Assembly: GCF_014647375.1 (NCBI RefSeq) | Contig: NZ_BMPB01000011.1 | Coordinates: 1 to 64,000 of the forward strand | Length of the DNA: 64,000 nucleotides | Source: Parabacteroides faecis | Lineage (GTDB): Bacteria > Bacteroidota > Bacteroidia > Bacteroidales > Tannerellaceae | Direction of reading: 5' to 3' | In this document: positions 1 to 9,284 of the stretch, piece after piece | How the letters are laid out: each line of letters opens with the position of its first letter | Numbering within the stretch: position 1 is the first letter of the stretch | The notes under the pieces: model-generated | What the model was told of the DNA's origin: nothing | The model's database searches: none | Seen by the model: the letters and a program-made list of their open reading frames with translations, nothing else | Position numbers and translations under genes: made by a program

Positions 1-103
1 GGTTGATATATCAGCAGGTGGTGGGTAGTAATACCTGTCATAAGCTCAAAGAAAATGAGTTACATTAAAGTAACGTTGTCCAAAGTCAAACATCTTAAAA
101 GGT
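1..103 (+). other. 23S-5S rRNA junction region
   Basis: This stretch lies directly upstream of the 5S gene, so it is the end of 23S and/or the 23S-5S spacer of an rRNA operon. The first ~45 bases (GTTGATA..., GGTAGTAATACCTG) resemble the 3' part of Bacteroidales 23S, but the usual TACTAAT element near the 23S end is not visible. The exact 23S boundary cannot be placed. Confidence 0.45.
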
Positions 104-104
104 A

Positions 105-215
<111 letters not shown>

Positions 216-240
216 TTAGTAAGCGAGAGCTGAAAGGTAG

Positions 241-275
241 AAGGAGTTCATTCGAAAGAGTGGACTCCTTTTTTG
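241..275 (+). terminator. Rho-independent terminator of the rRNA operon
   Basis: Inverted repeat AAGGAGTTCA / TGGACTCCTT (one G-T pair) with a short loop, followed by a T run. It sits 26 bases past the 5S gene. Confidence 0.8.
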
Positions 276-310
276 TTTATATGAATCCTTAATATGTAAA
301 TGCGTATTCT

Positions 311-318
311 TATATTTG
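311..318 (+). promoter_or_regulatory. -7 element for the AraC-type regulator
   Basis: TATATTTG matches the Bacteroidetes -7 consensus TAnnTTTG. Transcription would start near 325, so an upstream in-frame ATG at 300 could not be used. No clear -33 TTTG was seen. Confidence 0.5.
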
Positions 319-347
319 TATTTAATCTAATTAAACAGGAGACAAAC

Positions 348-1271
348 GTGGCGAATACAATAGAACAGGACCATACCAAACAGATCAATCGGGTTATTGA
401 TTATATAAACTCTAATTTGAACAGACAGATTTCAATAGAAGAACTTTCATCTCTTATTGATATTTCTACTTACCATTTTCATCGGATATTTACATCTTCT
501 ATGAGTGAACCGGTCGGAAAGTATATCCTTCGGAGAAGATTGGAGCGTGCTGCTAATGTATTGCTGAGCGATCCTGTAGCTATCAAAGATGTAGCTTATG
601 ATTGGGGATTTTCTTCCGCATCTTCTTTTTGTCGTAGTTTCAAGCGTCATTTCGGTGTATCGGCTGAAGAGTACCGTCGCAAAAATGGACAGCAGAATAG
701 CAAGAAATGTCAATTCAAAAGCATAAACGAGCAACATACCTCACTTTATTCACGGTATTTTTGTCGTGATAAAACAATTAAAGTAAATGGTATGAATATG
801 AATTGCACTTTTGAAATTAAACAGATGCCAGAGAGAATCGTTATTTATTGTCGCCATCAAGGAGCTTTGGATCAGATGCAGGAGGCTTTTGCTAATCTTA
901 TGAAATGGGCTTTACCCAGGGGATTTATCTCTCAACCGGATATGCGATTATTGTCTGTCTATCATGATGATCCCCGTGTAACTCCGGTCGATAAATTAAC
1001 GGCTGATGCAGCTATGTTTGTATCTGAAGAGGTGAAACCGGAGGGTATGATCGGCTGTTATAGATTATCAGGTGGTTTATATGCGGTTGGACGTTTTGAA
1101 TTATCGATGTCTGAGTTTCCCTCTGCCTGGAATGCGATGTTCGATCTGTTAGAAGAGAATGGTTGTAAATGTGGTTATGGATATCATTATGAGATTTATC
1201 AAAACAATCATGATGAGCATCCGGAAAAGAAGTTTATTGTGGATATTTGTATACCGGTTGAACCCGTGTAA
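348..1271 (+). CDS. AraC-family regulator with GyrI-like effector domain
   Basis: A transcription factor of about 307 aa. Residues ~14-115 form the AraC double helix-turn-helix (IEELSSLIDISTYHFHRIF and VAYDWGFSSASSFCRSFKRH blocks). Residues ~155-307 look like the GyrI/AraC_E_bind small-molecule domain (FEIKQMPERIVIYCRH..., ending FIVDICIPVEP). Known relatives (Rob/SoxS-type fusions, BmrR-like binding folds) sense hydrophobic or drug-like ligands; the ligand here is unknown. The GTG at 348 was chosen because AGGAG lies 5 bases upstream and the -7 box at 311 falls inside the longer frame from 300. It is monocistronic, between the rRNA terminator and a bidirectional terminator. Confidence 0.88.
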   Translation: MANTIEQDHTKQINRVIDYINSNLNRQISIEELSSLIDISTYHFHRIFTSSMSEPVGKYILRRRLERAANVLLSDPVAIKDVAYDWGFSSASSFCRSFKRHFGVSAEEYRRKNGQQNSKKCQFKSINEQHTSLYSRYFCRDKTIKVNGMNMNCTFEIKQMPERIVIYCRHQGALDQMQEAFANLMKWALPRGFISQPDMRLLSVYHDDPRVTPVDKLTADAAMFVSEEVKPEGMIGCYRLSGGLYAVGRFELSMSEFPSAWNAMFDLLEENGCKCGYGYHYEIYQNNHDEHPEKKFIVDICIPVEPV

Positions 1272-1282
1272 ACTGTATTTAA

Positions 1283-1323
1283 TAGAAAAGCCCTATTCAT
1301 TAGAGCTTGAATAGGGCTTTTCT
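1283..1323. terminator. Bidirectional terminator
   Basis: A perfect 16-bp inverted repeat (AGAAAAGCCCTATTCA and its complement) around a 9-nt loop, between two convergent genes. A-rich and T-rich flanks allow use on both strands. Confidence 0.85.
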
Positions 1324-1337
1324 AAATATGATTGATT

Positions 1338-3506
1338 TTATAAAGAATCACTTAATACATATCTTAACTGATCCATCATCAGGGATATTTCAGTATCTTC
1401 TATTCCGGCCACGATCAAATCCGGGATATCCTGATTGAACTCTTCCTGAAATTTATAGAAATCTCTGTTTTCTTTCTCTACAGCTTGCCTATAGAACTCT
1501 ATGGCTCCTTTTATGTTTTGTAATGCCCATTCCGTATGGCCTGCGTTTAGCAGATCCTGTGTATTAGGTTGATTGGATAGTATCTTTTTATAGTAGTTTC
1601 GTGCCTGGTCATATTTACCGGTCAGGAATGAACACCATGCTATTGGGCGCCATGCCTTATTGTTACCATCCAGGTAATCGACTTTATAGAAACATTTTAA
1701 GGCTTCACTGTAGTTCCTGAGTTCCAGATAACAATGTCCTATACTAATTGTAATTGACAAATTGTCGGGATTCAGTTTCTCGTATCTGCGATAATACTTT
1801 AATGCTTCTTCCGGTTCTTTCAACGAACGGTAACAGCCTGCTATGCGGCGGATAACCCATTTGCTTCCCGGATTTAAAAGATCCGCCCGCAGATAAGCAT
1901 CCAAAGCTCCCTGTAAATCGTCATTCATTTGTTTACAGTAACCTATTTTCTGGAAAAGAATATCACTGTCCTGATTTGTTTCGGCAAGCTGGTTGAATAT
2001 GGTCAGCGCATCACTGAAGTAATTTTTACGCAGATAAAATTCAGCAATGCTACTTAGACTTTCTTCATCAGAAATATAAGGACGCAGAATGCTCAAATTA
2101 TGGAAGTCAAGCGGCATAGTAAAAATGTCGTTGAAATCCAGATGTCCCGGATATATTTTAAAGAAGCGGTATAAATCTTGTATATATTGTCCTGTGATAG
2201 CTTCCAGTTTTCCCCGTTTGCTGATCAATTCTTCTTTATTCTGTTGGATCATCTCTGTAGCCTGGCTATCGAATTGATTCATCATCATTTTCTTGGCCTC
2301 TTCTGGTAATTGCATCATACTGAAGTATAACGAATATTTATCGGAATTGCACATAAATGCAGCAAGCGTCATGGAGTCCAACATCAGCTTTTCACCGTTG
2401 TTCTGATTGAAACGATCGCCGAATGATGAATGTTCGGTTGTGAACGGCAATAGCCAGTTACTCAATTCGCGGAAAAAGGGGAAACTTTTCAAATGAACGA
2501 ATGTAGAATGCATCACATCGGCCCCTTCCTGTTGTAATTCGCTGAATTCTTCCATTTTTTTGCCTAAAGAGCTGTCTGCAAATATATTTTCCCATTCCGG
2601 ATTCATTTCTTCTCCCAACTGTTCCGGCGTAATATCCTTCAGATTGATTTTATTGCTGATCTTCGGGCTTAATTTCATCATCTCGGGGATAATCTCATTT
2701 TGTAGTTTCCGGGTGATCTTCTCTGTTTCACGAGCCAGGATAAAACGTAATGTGATAGTCCGTATCGCTTTAGTGAAGCCCGGAGTCTCGGAAAGAGCAT
2801 CCAGCCTGTTTGTTATTTGCGGATAAAGAGCTGTTCTTTTTCTGTAAACATATAATGTCAGCAGGATTGAAATCAATGCACGCACTTTTATCTCTTCATT
2901 TTCATGATTGGCTGCATCAAACAGTAGCATTAGTTTTTCCGGATCGAAAGCAGCTTGTAGTCCTAGCATCAGTGCTGAAACAATCTGGCAACCGGCGGTG
3001 AACGGCAGTTCGTTATCGAAAAGTATATTTTTGATTACTACAGCCTCTTCAATAGTAAAAGGATCGGACACCCATATCTTATTGAACAGGACGATCAGCA
3101 TAGCGTCGTATTCAGCTCTGTTGCCTGTAGCATAATGCTTGCTTAACTGAAGGTGCAGATTCTCAAACGTCACATTCGGCTGAACCTGCAAACTTCTGCG
3201 TCGGCTATAGAAAGCCAGTGGCGACTCGATCGCCAACGCCTTGTTTCTGATACGGTCCGCCAGTTCGTATGAAGACGTCTGTATCCTGTTGTATATCTGT
3301 TCCTGCATCGGGTCTTTTGCCCCTTCGATGCGGTAGCGTAACATATATTTATATGTGTCCTGCAGCTCATTCAACTTATCCTGAAACGATATTTCACGAC
3401 TTCCGGATATGAGCGACTGGATAGAATCAAAGGCATTCTTTAATTCTTTACTGTCCAATGAACCGATTATGCGGTTATATGCTTTATTTATTTCTTGTAG
3501 TGTCAT
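1338..3506 (-). CDS. Tetratricopeptide-repeat protein
   Basis: A soluble 722-aa protein without a signal peptide or evident membrane segment. The N-terminal ~480 residues are helix-rich and show no domain I can name. The C-terminal ~230 residues carry consecutive TPR units with recognisable patterns such as GYCKQMNDDLQGALDAYLRA, EEALKYYRRYEKLNPDN and GKYDQARNYYKKILSNQPN. TPRs are protein-binding scaffolds, so an adaptor or chaperone-like role is likely but not shown. A -7 box at 3532-3539 places the transcription start about 20 bases before this ATG. Divergent from lepA. Confidence 0.75.
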   Translation of the reverse strand: MTLQEINKAYNRIIGSLDSKELKNAFDSIQSLISGSREISFQDKLNELQDTYKYMLRYRIEGAKDPMQEQIYNRIQTSSYELADRIRNKALAIESPLAFYSRRRSLQVQPNVTFENLHLQLSKHYATGNRAEYDAMLIVLFNKIWVSDPFTIEEAVVIKNILFDNELPFTAGCQIVSALMLGLQAAFDPEKLMLLFDAANHENEEIKVRALISILLTLYVYRKRTALYPQITNRLDALSETPGFTKAIRTITLRFILARETEKITRKLQNEIIPEMMKLSPKISNKINLKDITPEQLGEEMNPEWENIFADSSLGKKMEEFSELQQEGADVMHSTFVHLKSFPFFRELSNWLLPFTTEHSSFGDRFNQNNGEKLMLDSMTLAAFMCNSDKYSLYFSMMQLPEEAKKMMMNQFDSQATEMIQQNKEELISKRGKLEAITGQYIQDLYRFFKIYPGHLDFNDIFTMPLDFHNLSILRPYISDEESLSSIAEFYLRKNYFSDALTIFNQLAETNQDSDILFQKIGYCKQMNDDLQGALDAYLRADLLNPGSKWVIRRIAGCYRSLKEPEEALKYYRRYEKLNPDNLSITISIGHCYLELRNYSEALKCFYKVDYLDGNNKAWRPIAWCSFLTGKYDQARNYYKKILSNQPNTQDLLNAGHTEWALQNIKGAIEFYRQAVEKENRDFYKFQEEFNQDIPDLIVAGIEDTEISLMMDQLRYVLSDSL

Positions 3507-3531
3507 ATAATATTAACAACAAATGGTATGC

Positions 3532-3539
3532 CAAAAGTA
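3532..3539 (-). promoter_or_regulatory. -7 element for the TPR gene
   Basis: The minus strand reads TACTTTTG (TAnnTTTG). It faces away from the lepA -7 box 21 bp further on, so the two divergent promoters overlap. Confidence 0.5.
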
Positions 3540-3560
3540 TAGTTTTTGACCTAAAATTCC

Positions 3561-3568
3561 TATCTTTG
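3561..3568 (+). promoter_or_regulatory. -7 element for lepA
   Basis: TATCTTTG matches TAnnTTTG, 22 bases before the lepA ATG, predicting a leader of roughly 16 nt. Confidence 0.55.
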
Positions 3569-3590
3569 CACACCTAAAATAAATTAGCAC

Positions 3591-5378
3591 ATGAAGAATA
3601 TCCGCAATTTCTGTATTATTGCTCATATTGACCATGGTAAGAGTACTTTGGCTGACCGTTTGCTTGAATATACCAAGACAGTCGAAGGCAAAGACTTACA
3701 AGCGCAGGTCCTCGATGATATGGATCTGGAACGTGAACGAGGCATTACGATCAAGAGTCATGCCATCCAGATGAAATATAATTATAAAGGTGAAGAATAT
3801 ATCCTGAATTTGATCGATACTCCGGGACACGTAGACTTTTCATATGAAGTTTCCCGCTCTATTGCAGCATGTGAAGGTGCTCTCCTCATTATCGATGCCG
3901 CTCAGGGAATCCAGGCGCAGACTATATCCAATCTGTATATGGCGATCGAGAACGATCTGGAGATTATACCGGTAATGAATAAGATCGACCTTCCCAGCGC
4001 CATGCCGGATGAAGTGGAAGATCAGATCGTCGAACTGCTGGGCTGCCCTCGTGAAGATATTATCCGGGCAAGCGGTAAGACGGGTGAAGGAGTTTTTGAA
4101 ATACTTGATGCAATCATTGAAAAGGTCCCTGCTCCGAAGGGAGATCCTGAGGCACCGCTTCAGTGCCTTATCTTTGACTCTGTATTTAATTCGTTCCGTG
4201 GTATCATTGCCTATTTTAAAGTAGTGAACGGTGTGATCCGCAAAGGAGACCATGTGAAATTCATTGCGACAGGAAAAGAATATGATGCAGATGAAGTCGG
4301 TATATTAAAACTGGATATGTCTCCACGTAGTGAGATCCGCACCGGCGATGTCGGTTATATCATTTCCGGGATCAAGACTTCCCGTGAAGTTCGGGTAGGG
4401 GATACGATCACTCATGTAGCTCGTCCGGCAAAAGAAGCTATCGCTGGTTTTGAAGAGGTGAAACCGATGGTATTTGCCGGTGTTTATCCAATAGACAGTG
4501 AAGATTTTGAGAATTTGCGTGCTTCGTTGGAGAAGCTGCAGTTGAACGATGCTTCCCTGACATTCCAGCCGGAAAGTTCGGCCGCTTTGGGATTTGGTTT
4601 CCGTTGTGGTTTCCTTGGTTTGTTGCATATGGAGATCGTGCAGGAACGTTTGGATCGTGAATTCAATATGGATGTGATCACGACGGTGCCTAACGTATCG
4701 TATAAAGTATATGATAAAAAGGGAAATTGCATGGAAGTGCACAATCCGAGCGGTTTGCCGGAACCAACCTTGATCGATCATATTGACGAACCGTATATCC
4801 GTGCATCTGTCATAACCAATACGACTTTTATTGGTCCGATCATGACACTTTGTCTGGGTAAGCGTGGTATTTTGCTGAAACAGGAATATATTTCAGGTGA
4901 TCGTGTAGAGATCCATTACGATATGCCTTTAGGTGAGATTGTGATCGACTTTTATGATAAATTGAAAAGTATCTCTAAAGGATATGCTTCTTTCGATTAT
5001 CATATCCATGATTTCCGTCCGAGTAAACTGGTGAAGCTGGATATCCTGTTGAACGGTGAGCCTGTGGATGCTTTGTCGACTTTGACACATGTGGATAACA
5101 GTGTGACATTCGGCCGTCGTATGTGCGAGAAACTGAAAGAACTAATACCGCGTCAGCAATTTGATATTGCTATTCAGGCAGCTATCGGTGCGAAGATCAT
5201 TGCCCGTGAAACAATCAAGGCTGTGCGTAAGGATGTAACGGCTAAATGTTATGGTGGTGATATTTCACGTAAGCGTAAATTGCTGGAAAAACAGAAGGAA
5301 GGTAAGAAACGAATGAAACAGATCGGAACAGTGGAAGTTCCTCAGAAAGCTTTCCTGGCCGTATTAAAGTTAGACTAA
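3591..5378 (+). CDS. lepA: Elongation factor 4 (LepA), ribosome back-translocase GTPase
   Basis: Full-length 595-aa LepA. It binds GTP and acts on stalled or mistranslocated ribosomes. The G1 loop AHIDHGKST is at residues 11-19, the G3 motif DTPGHVDF and G4 motif NKID follow, then EF-G-like domains II, III and V. The C-terminal domain characteristic of LepA ([22 protein letters not shown], basic) is intact and the protein ends in the usual AFLAVLKLD. Monocistronic with a strong terminator downstream. Confidence 0.98.
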   Translation: MKNIRNFCIIAHIDHGKSTLADRLLEYTKTVEGKDLQAQVLDDMDLERERGITIKSHAIQMKYNYKGEEYILNLIDTPGHVDFSYEVSRSIAACEGALLIIDAAQGIQAQTISNLYMAIENDLEIIPVMNKIDLPSAMPDEVEDQIVELLGCPREDIIRASGKTGEGVFEILDAIIEKVPAPKGDPEAPLQCLIFDSVFNSFRGIIAYFKVVNGVIRKGDHVKFIATGKEYDADEVGILKLDMSPRSEIRTGDVGYIISGIKTSREVRVGDTITHVARPAKEAIAGFEEVKPMVFAGVYPIDSEDFENLRASLEKLQLNDASLTFQPESSAALGFGFRCGFLGLLHMEIVQERLDREFNMDVITTVPNVSYKVYDKKGNCMEVHNPSGLPEPTLIDHIDEPYIRASVITNTTFIGPIMTLCLGKRGILLKQEYISGDRVEIHYDMPLGEIVIDFYDKLKSISKGYASFDYHIHDFRPSKLVKLDILLNGEPVDALSTLTHVDNSVTFGRRMCEKLKELIPRQQFDIAIQAAIGAKIIARETIKAVRKDVTAKCYGGDISRKRKLLEKQKEGKKRMKQIGTVEVPQKAFLAVLKLD

Positions 5379-5432
5379 ATATTCCTTCATAAGCGGTTTG
5401 CATAAACGAAGCGATTAATAATCAAAGTATAC

Positions 5433-5471
5433 AAGGTGATGTCGTCTGTTTAGGACGGCATCACCTTTTTA
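5433..5471. terminator. Terminator after lepA
   Basis: Stem AAGGTGATGTCGTC pairs with GGACGGCATCACCTT (G-T pairs tolerated) followed by T5, about 55 bases past the lepA stop. Confidence 0.8.
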
Positions 5472-5565
5472 TATGATATGACTCTCTTACCTTTTAGAGG
5501 AAACACTGCATATTTTAACTTGTCAGATTATATGTAATTAATGATAAGGCTTGTACAATCTGACT

Positions 5566-5649
5566 GTTCGACCTGGGTGAAGCGTAAAGTCGACCTGGGT
5601 CGAACTTGTATTTGACCTTGGTTGAATATGAGTTTCACCAAGGTCAAAC
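5566..5649. repeat. Array of four near-palindromic units at ~22-bp spacing
   Basis: Three direct copies of a ~15-bp unit (GTTCGACCTGGGTGAA at 5566, GTCGACCTGGGTCGAAC at 5589, TTTGACCTTGGTTGAA at 5611) and one inverted copy (TTCACCAAGGTCAAAC at 5634). Unit centres lie 22-22.5 bp apart. The third and fourth units form a ~15-bp hairpin with a 7-nt loop. The 382-bp gap between lepA and the convergent S1 gene holds only this array and the lepA terminator. Function unknown. Confidence 0.8.
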
Positions 5650-5760
5650 GTTTAAAATATTATGACTGATGATATAAGAGGTAGTGTCTTTTTACATAAG
5701 AAACTACATATAACAAACTAAATATCTTTAGGCGGAGATATCTTTTTATAGAATGTTGTA

Positions 5761-6615
5761 CTATTCAGGTAACTGCTCCTGATTTTTTACCAGGCTTATA
5801 CCACCATCTTCCAATGTGATAAGATGTTGTTTGTATAGAGCACCGACGGCCTGTTTAAAACTCTTTTTACTACATTGAAAAAGTGACTGAATGACTTCCG
5901 GATCACTTTTGTCATGGACAGCAATAAACCCTCCCTGACTTTTTAAGGATTCGAGAATGGTTCCTGCCAACCCTTCTATTTTCTGATATCCCTGCGGCGT
6001 GAGGCTTACATCGATCTTTTCATCTTCCCTGACTTCTTTGATATAGCCTTTGATTTCTTCGCCTTTTTCCAGACGGCGGAAGACTTCATTATAATATAGC
6101 AATCCCCAGTGTAGGTTGTTTATAATGACTTTGTAACCGATCTCTGTTTCATCGGCCACTAACAGATCGACTTCCTGATTGGGTGTATATTCGGGCATGA
6201 CATTGTCCAGGTACTTGTCGATACGCGCAGAAGCAACGATCCGTCCTGTGATATGATCGAGATGGACATACACCAGATACCACTTACCTTCGCGCATCGG
6301 CATTTTTTGTTCCTTGAAAGGAACCAGCAGATCTTTCATTAATCCCCATTCCAGAAATGCTCCCGTGTTATTTACCGATTTGACTTCCATAAACTTAAAC
6401 TCACCGACAATAGCCAACGGATGAGCTGTAGTAGCTATGAGCCTGCCTTCATTATCATGATAAATAAAAACTTCCACCTCATCTCCCGGTTTCACATTTT
6501 TAGGAACATATCGGGCTGGAAGAAGTATCTCTTTCCCATTGCCCCCATCCAGGTAAACCCCGAAATCCAGGTCTTTTACTATTTTAAGTGTGTTGTATTT
6601 TCCTACTTCTAACAT
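5761..6615 (-). CDS. S1-domain RNA-binding protein, CvfB-like
   Basis: About 284 aa with repeated S1/OB-type RNA-binding modules and a C-terminal winged-helix-like segment, the layout of the CvfB/YitL family. Indicative stretches are GKYNTLKIVKDLDFGVYLDG, VEVFIYHDNEGRLIATT and the C-terminal SQGGFIAVHDKSDPEVI. CvfB homologues affect virulence and RNA metabolism in Firmicutes; the Bacteroidetes role is not established. The ATG at 6615 was preferred over the longer frame from 6654 because the -7 box at 6634-6641 lies inside that extension and the family normally begins MLEVGKYN. Confidence 0.85.
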   Translation of the reverse strand: MLEVGKYNTLKIVKDLDFGVYLDGGNGKEILLPARYVPKNVKPGDEVEVFIYHDNEGRLIATTAHPLAIVGEFKFMEVKSVNNTGAFLEWGLMKDLLVPFKEQKMPMREGKWYLVYVHLDHITGRIVASARIDKYLDNVMPEYTPNQEVDLLVADETEIGYKVIINNLHWGLLYYNEVFRRLEKGEEIKGYIKEVREDEKIDVSLTPQGYQKIEGLAGTILESLKSQGGFIAVHDKSDPEVIQSLFQCSKKSFKQAVGALYKQHLITLEDGGISLVKNQEQLPE

Positions 6616-6633
6616 AACATTTTTGTTTTGAGA

Positions 6634-6641
6634 CAAAAGTA
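6634..6641 (-). promoter_or_regulatory. -7 element for the S1-domain gene
   Basis: The minus strand reads TACTTTTG (TAnnTTTG), predicting a start near 6627 and supporting the ATG at 6615. Confidence 0.55.
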
Positions 6642-6759
6642 CATGATAATTCAAGATAGAGGGATAAAATCTCTTATATTTTTACTTTATCATGCAGCAA
6701 TATATTAATAAATGCATCGTTATAAATGTAACTTGGACTAGAAGAACACATTTATGTGG

Positions 6760-6789
6760 TTTGGGGTTGAACTAAAAGTCGTATATTTG
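6760..6789 (+). promoter_or_regulatory. Promoter of the plus-strand capsule half
   Basis: TTTG at 6760-6763 and TATATTTG at 6782-6789 with an 18-nt spacer match the Bacteroidetes -33/-7 pair. The predicted leader is ~20 nt. No invertible-promoter repeats were noticed around it. Confidence 0.65.
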
Positions 6790-6815
6790 CAACTTATTTG
6801 AAGAAAAACAAAATT

Positions 6816-7658
6816 ATGAGATTGAAATTAGCTTCGGCAGTGTTGTTTATTATCTTAATGGGAGCTTGTTCTGTTCCTAAAGATATTACTTATTTTCAAA
6901 AGGGGAATGATATAACAGTGGACGATATAACTCGTATGAAGAATTATATCGACCCAATGATTAAAGTAGGTGATGTTTTAACGATTGCAGTGTCATCGAC
7001 AGATCCTTTAGCTGTTGCCCCCTTTAATTTGCCTTTGGTTTCTTTTGTGAAGGAAGGGGGAATTGTATCTAGTTCATCTAATGGAAGTAATTCTGCAGGA
7101 ACAAAGGATATTGGAGCATCGCAAGCAATGCAAACATATACAGTTAATGCTTTAGGATATATAAATTTTCCGGTATTAGGCGAATTAAAAATATCGGAAA
7201 TGCGTAAACAGGAAGTAATTCAGTTAATACAAGACAGAATACGTAAGTATGTGAAAGATCCGATTGTTAATTTGAATATTATAAACTATAAGGTAACGGT
7301 ATTAGGAGAGGTCACCAGACCGGGTAGTTATTCCGTTGGAACTGATCGTGTATCTATTTTGGATGCATTAGGATTTGCTGGTGATTTGACAATTTTTGGT
7401 GATCGTAAGAATGTAAAGGTGATTCGGGATATAAATGGTGTTAAACAGATTATAGTATTTGATTTAACAGAAAGTGATTTTTTGATGGATCCTGATTTCT
7501 ATTTACAACAAAATGATGTTGTGTATGTTGAACCTAATGATAAGAGGAAGAAGAACTCTCGATATAGCCAAACAGAACAATTTACTCTTTCAGTAGTGAC
7601 CGCTATTGTTAGTGTTTGTTCTACTGTAACTAGTATTATCCTTGCAATAACTAAATAA
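6816..7658 (+). CDS. Polysaccharide export outer-membrane lipoprotein (Wza family)
   Basis: About 280 aa. The signal peptide ends in a lipobox (LMGAC, then SVPKDITYFQ), giving an outer-membrane lipoprotein. The body has the Poly_export/SLBB architecture: a KVGDVLTIAVSS segment, VNALGYINFPVLGELKI, then a SLBB-type KVTVLGEVTRPGSYSV. Wza-type proteins form the outer-membrane channel for capsule or exopolysaccharide. A hydrophobic C-terminal helix (~residues 255-277) is present. The ATG at 6816 replaces a TTG at 6798 that would lie about at the transcription start. First gene of the capsule locus; 14 bp before wzz. Confidence 0.92.
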   Translation: MRLKLASAVLFIILMGACSVPKDITYFQKGNDITVDDITRMKNYIDPMIKVGDVLTIAVSSTDPLAVAPFNLPLVSFVKEGGIVSSSSNGSNSAGTKDIGASQAMQTYTVNALGYINFPVLGELKISEMRKQEVIQLIQDRIRKYVKDPIVNLNIINYKVTVLGEVTRPGSYSVGTDRVSILDALGFAGDLTIFGDRKNVKVIRDINGVKQIIVFDLTESDFLMDPDFYLQQNDVVYVEPNDKRKKNSRYSQTEQFTLSVVTAIVSVCSTVTSIILAITK

Positions 7659-7672
7659 AAACGAATCGATCT

Positions 7673-9262
7673 ATGGAAAAAGCAGAAATGAAAGAGGCTC
7701 CATTGAGTTTGTTTAGAGGGTTGAAAGAAATTATGCAGTATTGGAAATGGTTTCTGATATCTGTAGTAGTTTGTTTATTTTTGTCAGTTTTATATGTTTA
7801 TATGACTCAACCGGTTTATCAAGTCGATGCAAATGTGTTGATAAAAAATGAATCGGATAAAGGGGGAGGCGCTGGAATGGCTATGTCTTCAATGTTGCAA
7901 GGCTTTTCTTTCGGTAGTTCGTTGACTATGGGAGGTGGTTCTGTTGATGATGAGTTATTGCTAATTAATTCTTATACCTTGATTCGTAAATCTGTTGCTG
8001 ATTTAAATTTGAATACGATTTATACTTCAGGTAGTTTTTTCTCAAAAAAAGATTATTTTGGAGATTCTCCGTTTTTAATAATGCCAAAGGATAGTCTTTT
8101 GCCTGAAACATTCTCCAGCGCTTTAGTTTTTAAATTGAATGTAGAACGTGATGGAACAGTGAAAGTTAAAGCAAAAGAAGGTTGGTCATCTGTCGGTGAA
8201 GTGTCAGGTAAAACTTTTCCTTTGACTTTATCCGTTGAAGATTATGGAGATTTCCTTATAACAAAGACGCCTTACTTTGAGAAAAATCCTGTGGAATCAA
8301 TGAAAATAGTTTTTCTGGGATATAATTTGACAACTGAGTCGATTATGAAAAACTTAGTTGTTTCTATAAAGGAGAAAAAGGCTAATGGTATAAATTTGAC
8401 GGTAGAAGAAACAAATATAAATAGAGGAAAAGCTCTTTTAAATACTATTATCAGAAAGTATAATGAAGAGGGTTTGCAAGATAAAAATACATCGGCATTA
8501 CGCTCAGTTGATTTTTTTGATCAGCGTATAGCTCTTAATGAAAGAGAGTTAGAACAAATCGAGAAACGTTTGGAAGCTTTTAAGAAAGATAATAATTTGA
8601 CAGATCTGGAAACAGAAGCTGAAATTATGTTGACAAAAAATGGTGATTTTAAAGAAAAATTGATTGATTCGGAAATTCAATATGCAACAGTAAGTTTAAT
8701 AGAGGACTTTTTGAAGGATCCGGAAAATAAATTTGCTTTGGCTCCATTTAATTTGGGCATTACCGAAAAGACTGCTGCGGAAGGATTGCAACAATATAAT
8801 GATTTTTTATTAGCTCGTAAAAGATTATTGAATACGACAACGGAAGATAATCCCAATGTTCAATTGTTAACTGAACAAATAGAGATTATGCGTAATAATG
8901 TATTGGAAACATTTAAGAGCATTAAGGCTGGTTTTAATTTTGCACGGCAGGATTTGACGAAACAGGAGCAGGATTTTATTTCCCGCATTAAGAAAATGCC
9001 TACCCAAGAAAGAGAATTCCTTGATATAAAACGTCAACAAATGATTAAGTCGGAGTTATATTTGTATTTGTTGCAGCAAAAAGAAGAAGCAGGTATGAAA
9101 TTAGCAACTTCAATGGAAAAGGCTAAGGTTATAGATTCGGCTTATAGTCTTAGTAAGCCACTTAAACCCAATAAATTATTTGTTTTCTCGATAGCTTTGA
9201 TTATGGCAATATTTGTTCCGACTGTTATATTGATAATGAAAAGTCTTATGAAAGATATTTAA
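7673..9262 (+). CDS. Wzz/chain-length determinant protein (PCP family)
   Basis: A 529-aa inner-membrane protein with a transmembrane helix at residues ~24-45, a long periplasmic region with coiled coil (ALNERELEQIEKRLEAFKKDNN region) and a second helix near ~500-520. A GNVR-type segment is recognisable just before the C-terminal helix. No tyrosine-kinase domain is attached, unlike some Bacteroidetes Wzc proteins. It should set polymer length and contact the export lipoprotein encoded upstream. Confidence 0.9.
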   Translation: MEKAEMKEAPLSLFRGLKEIMQYWKWFLISVVVCLFLSVLYVYMTQPVYQVDANVLIKNESDKGGGAGMAMSSMLQGFSFGSSLTMGGGSVDDELLLINSYTLIRKSVADLNLNTIYTSGSFFSKKDYFGDSPFLIMPKDSLLPETFSSALVFKLNVERDGTVKVKAKEGWSSVGEVSGKTFPLTLSVEDYGDFLITKTPYFEKNPVESMKIVFLGYNLTTESIMKNLVVSIKEKKANGINLTVEETNINRGKALLNTIIRKYNEEGLQDKNTSALRSVDFFDQRIALNERELEQIEKRLEAFKKDNNLTDLETEAEIMLTKNGDFKEKLIDSEIQYATVSLIEDFLKDPENKFALAPFNLGITEKTAAEGLQQYNDFLLARKRLLNTTTEDNPNVQLLTEQIEIMRNNVLETFKSIKAGFNFARQDLTKQEQDFISRIKKMPTQEREFLDIKRQQMIKSELYLYLLQQKEEAGMKLATSMEKAKVIDSAYSLSKPLKPNKLFVFSIALIMAIFVPTVILIMKSLMKDI

Positions 9263-9284
9263 TTGTTTCAGAAGGAGTAGAGTG

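Noticed and set aside
5566-5649. CRISPR array
   Set aside because: Units are only ~15 bp with ~7-bp spacers of one size class, partly inverted, and no cas genes are nearby.
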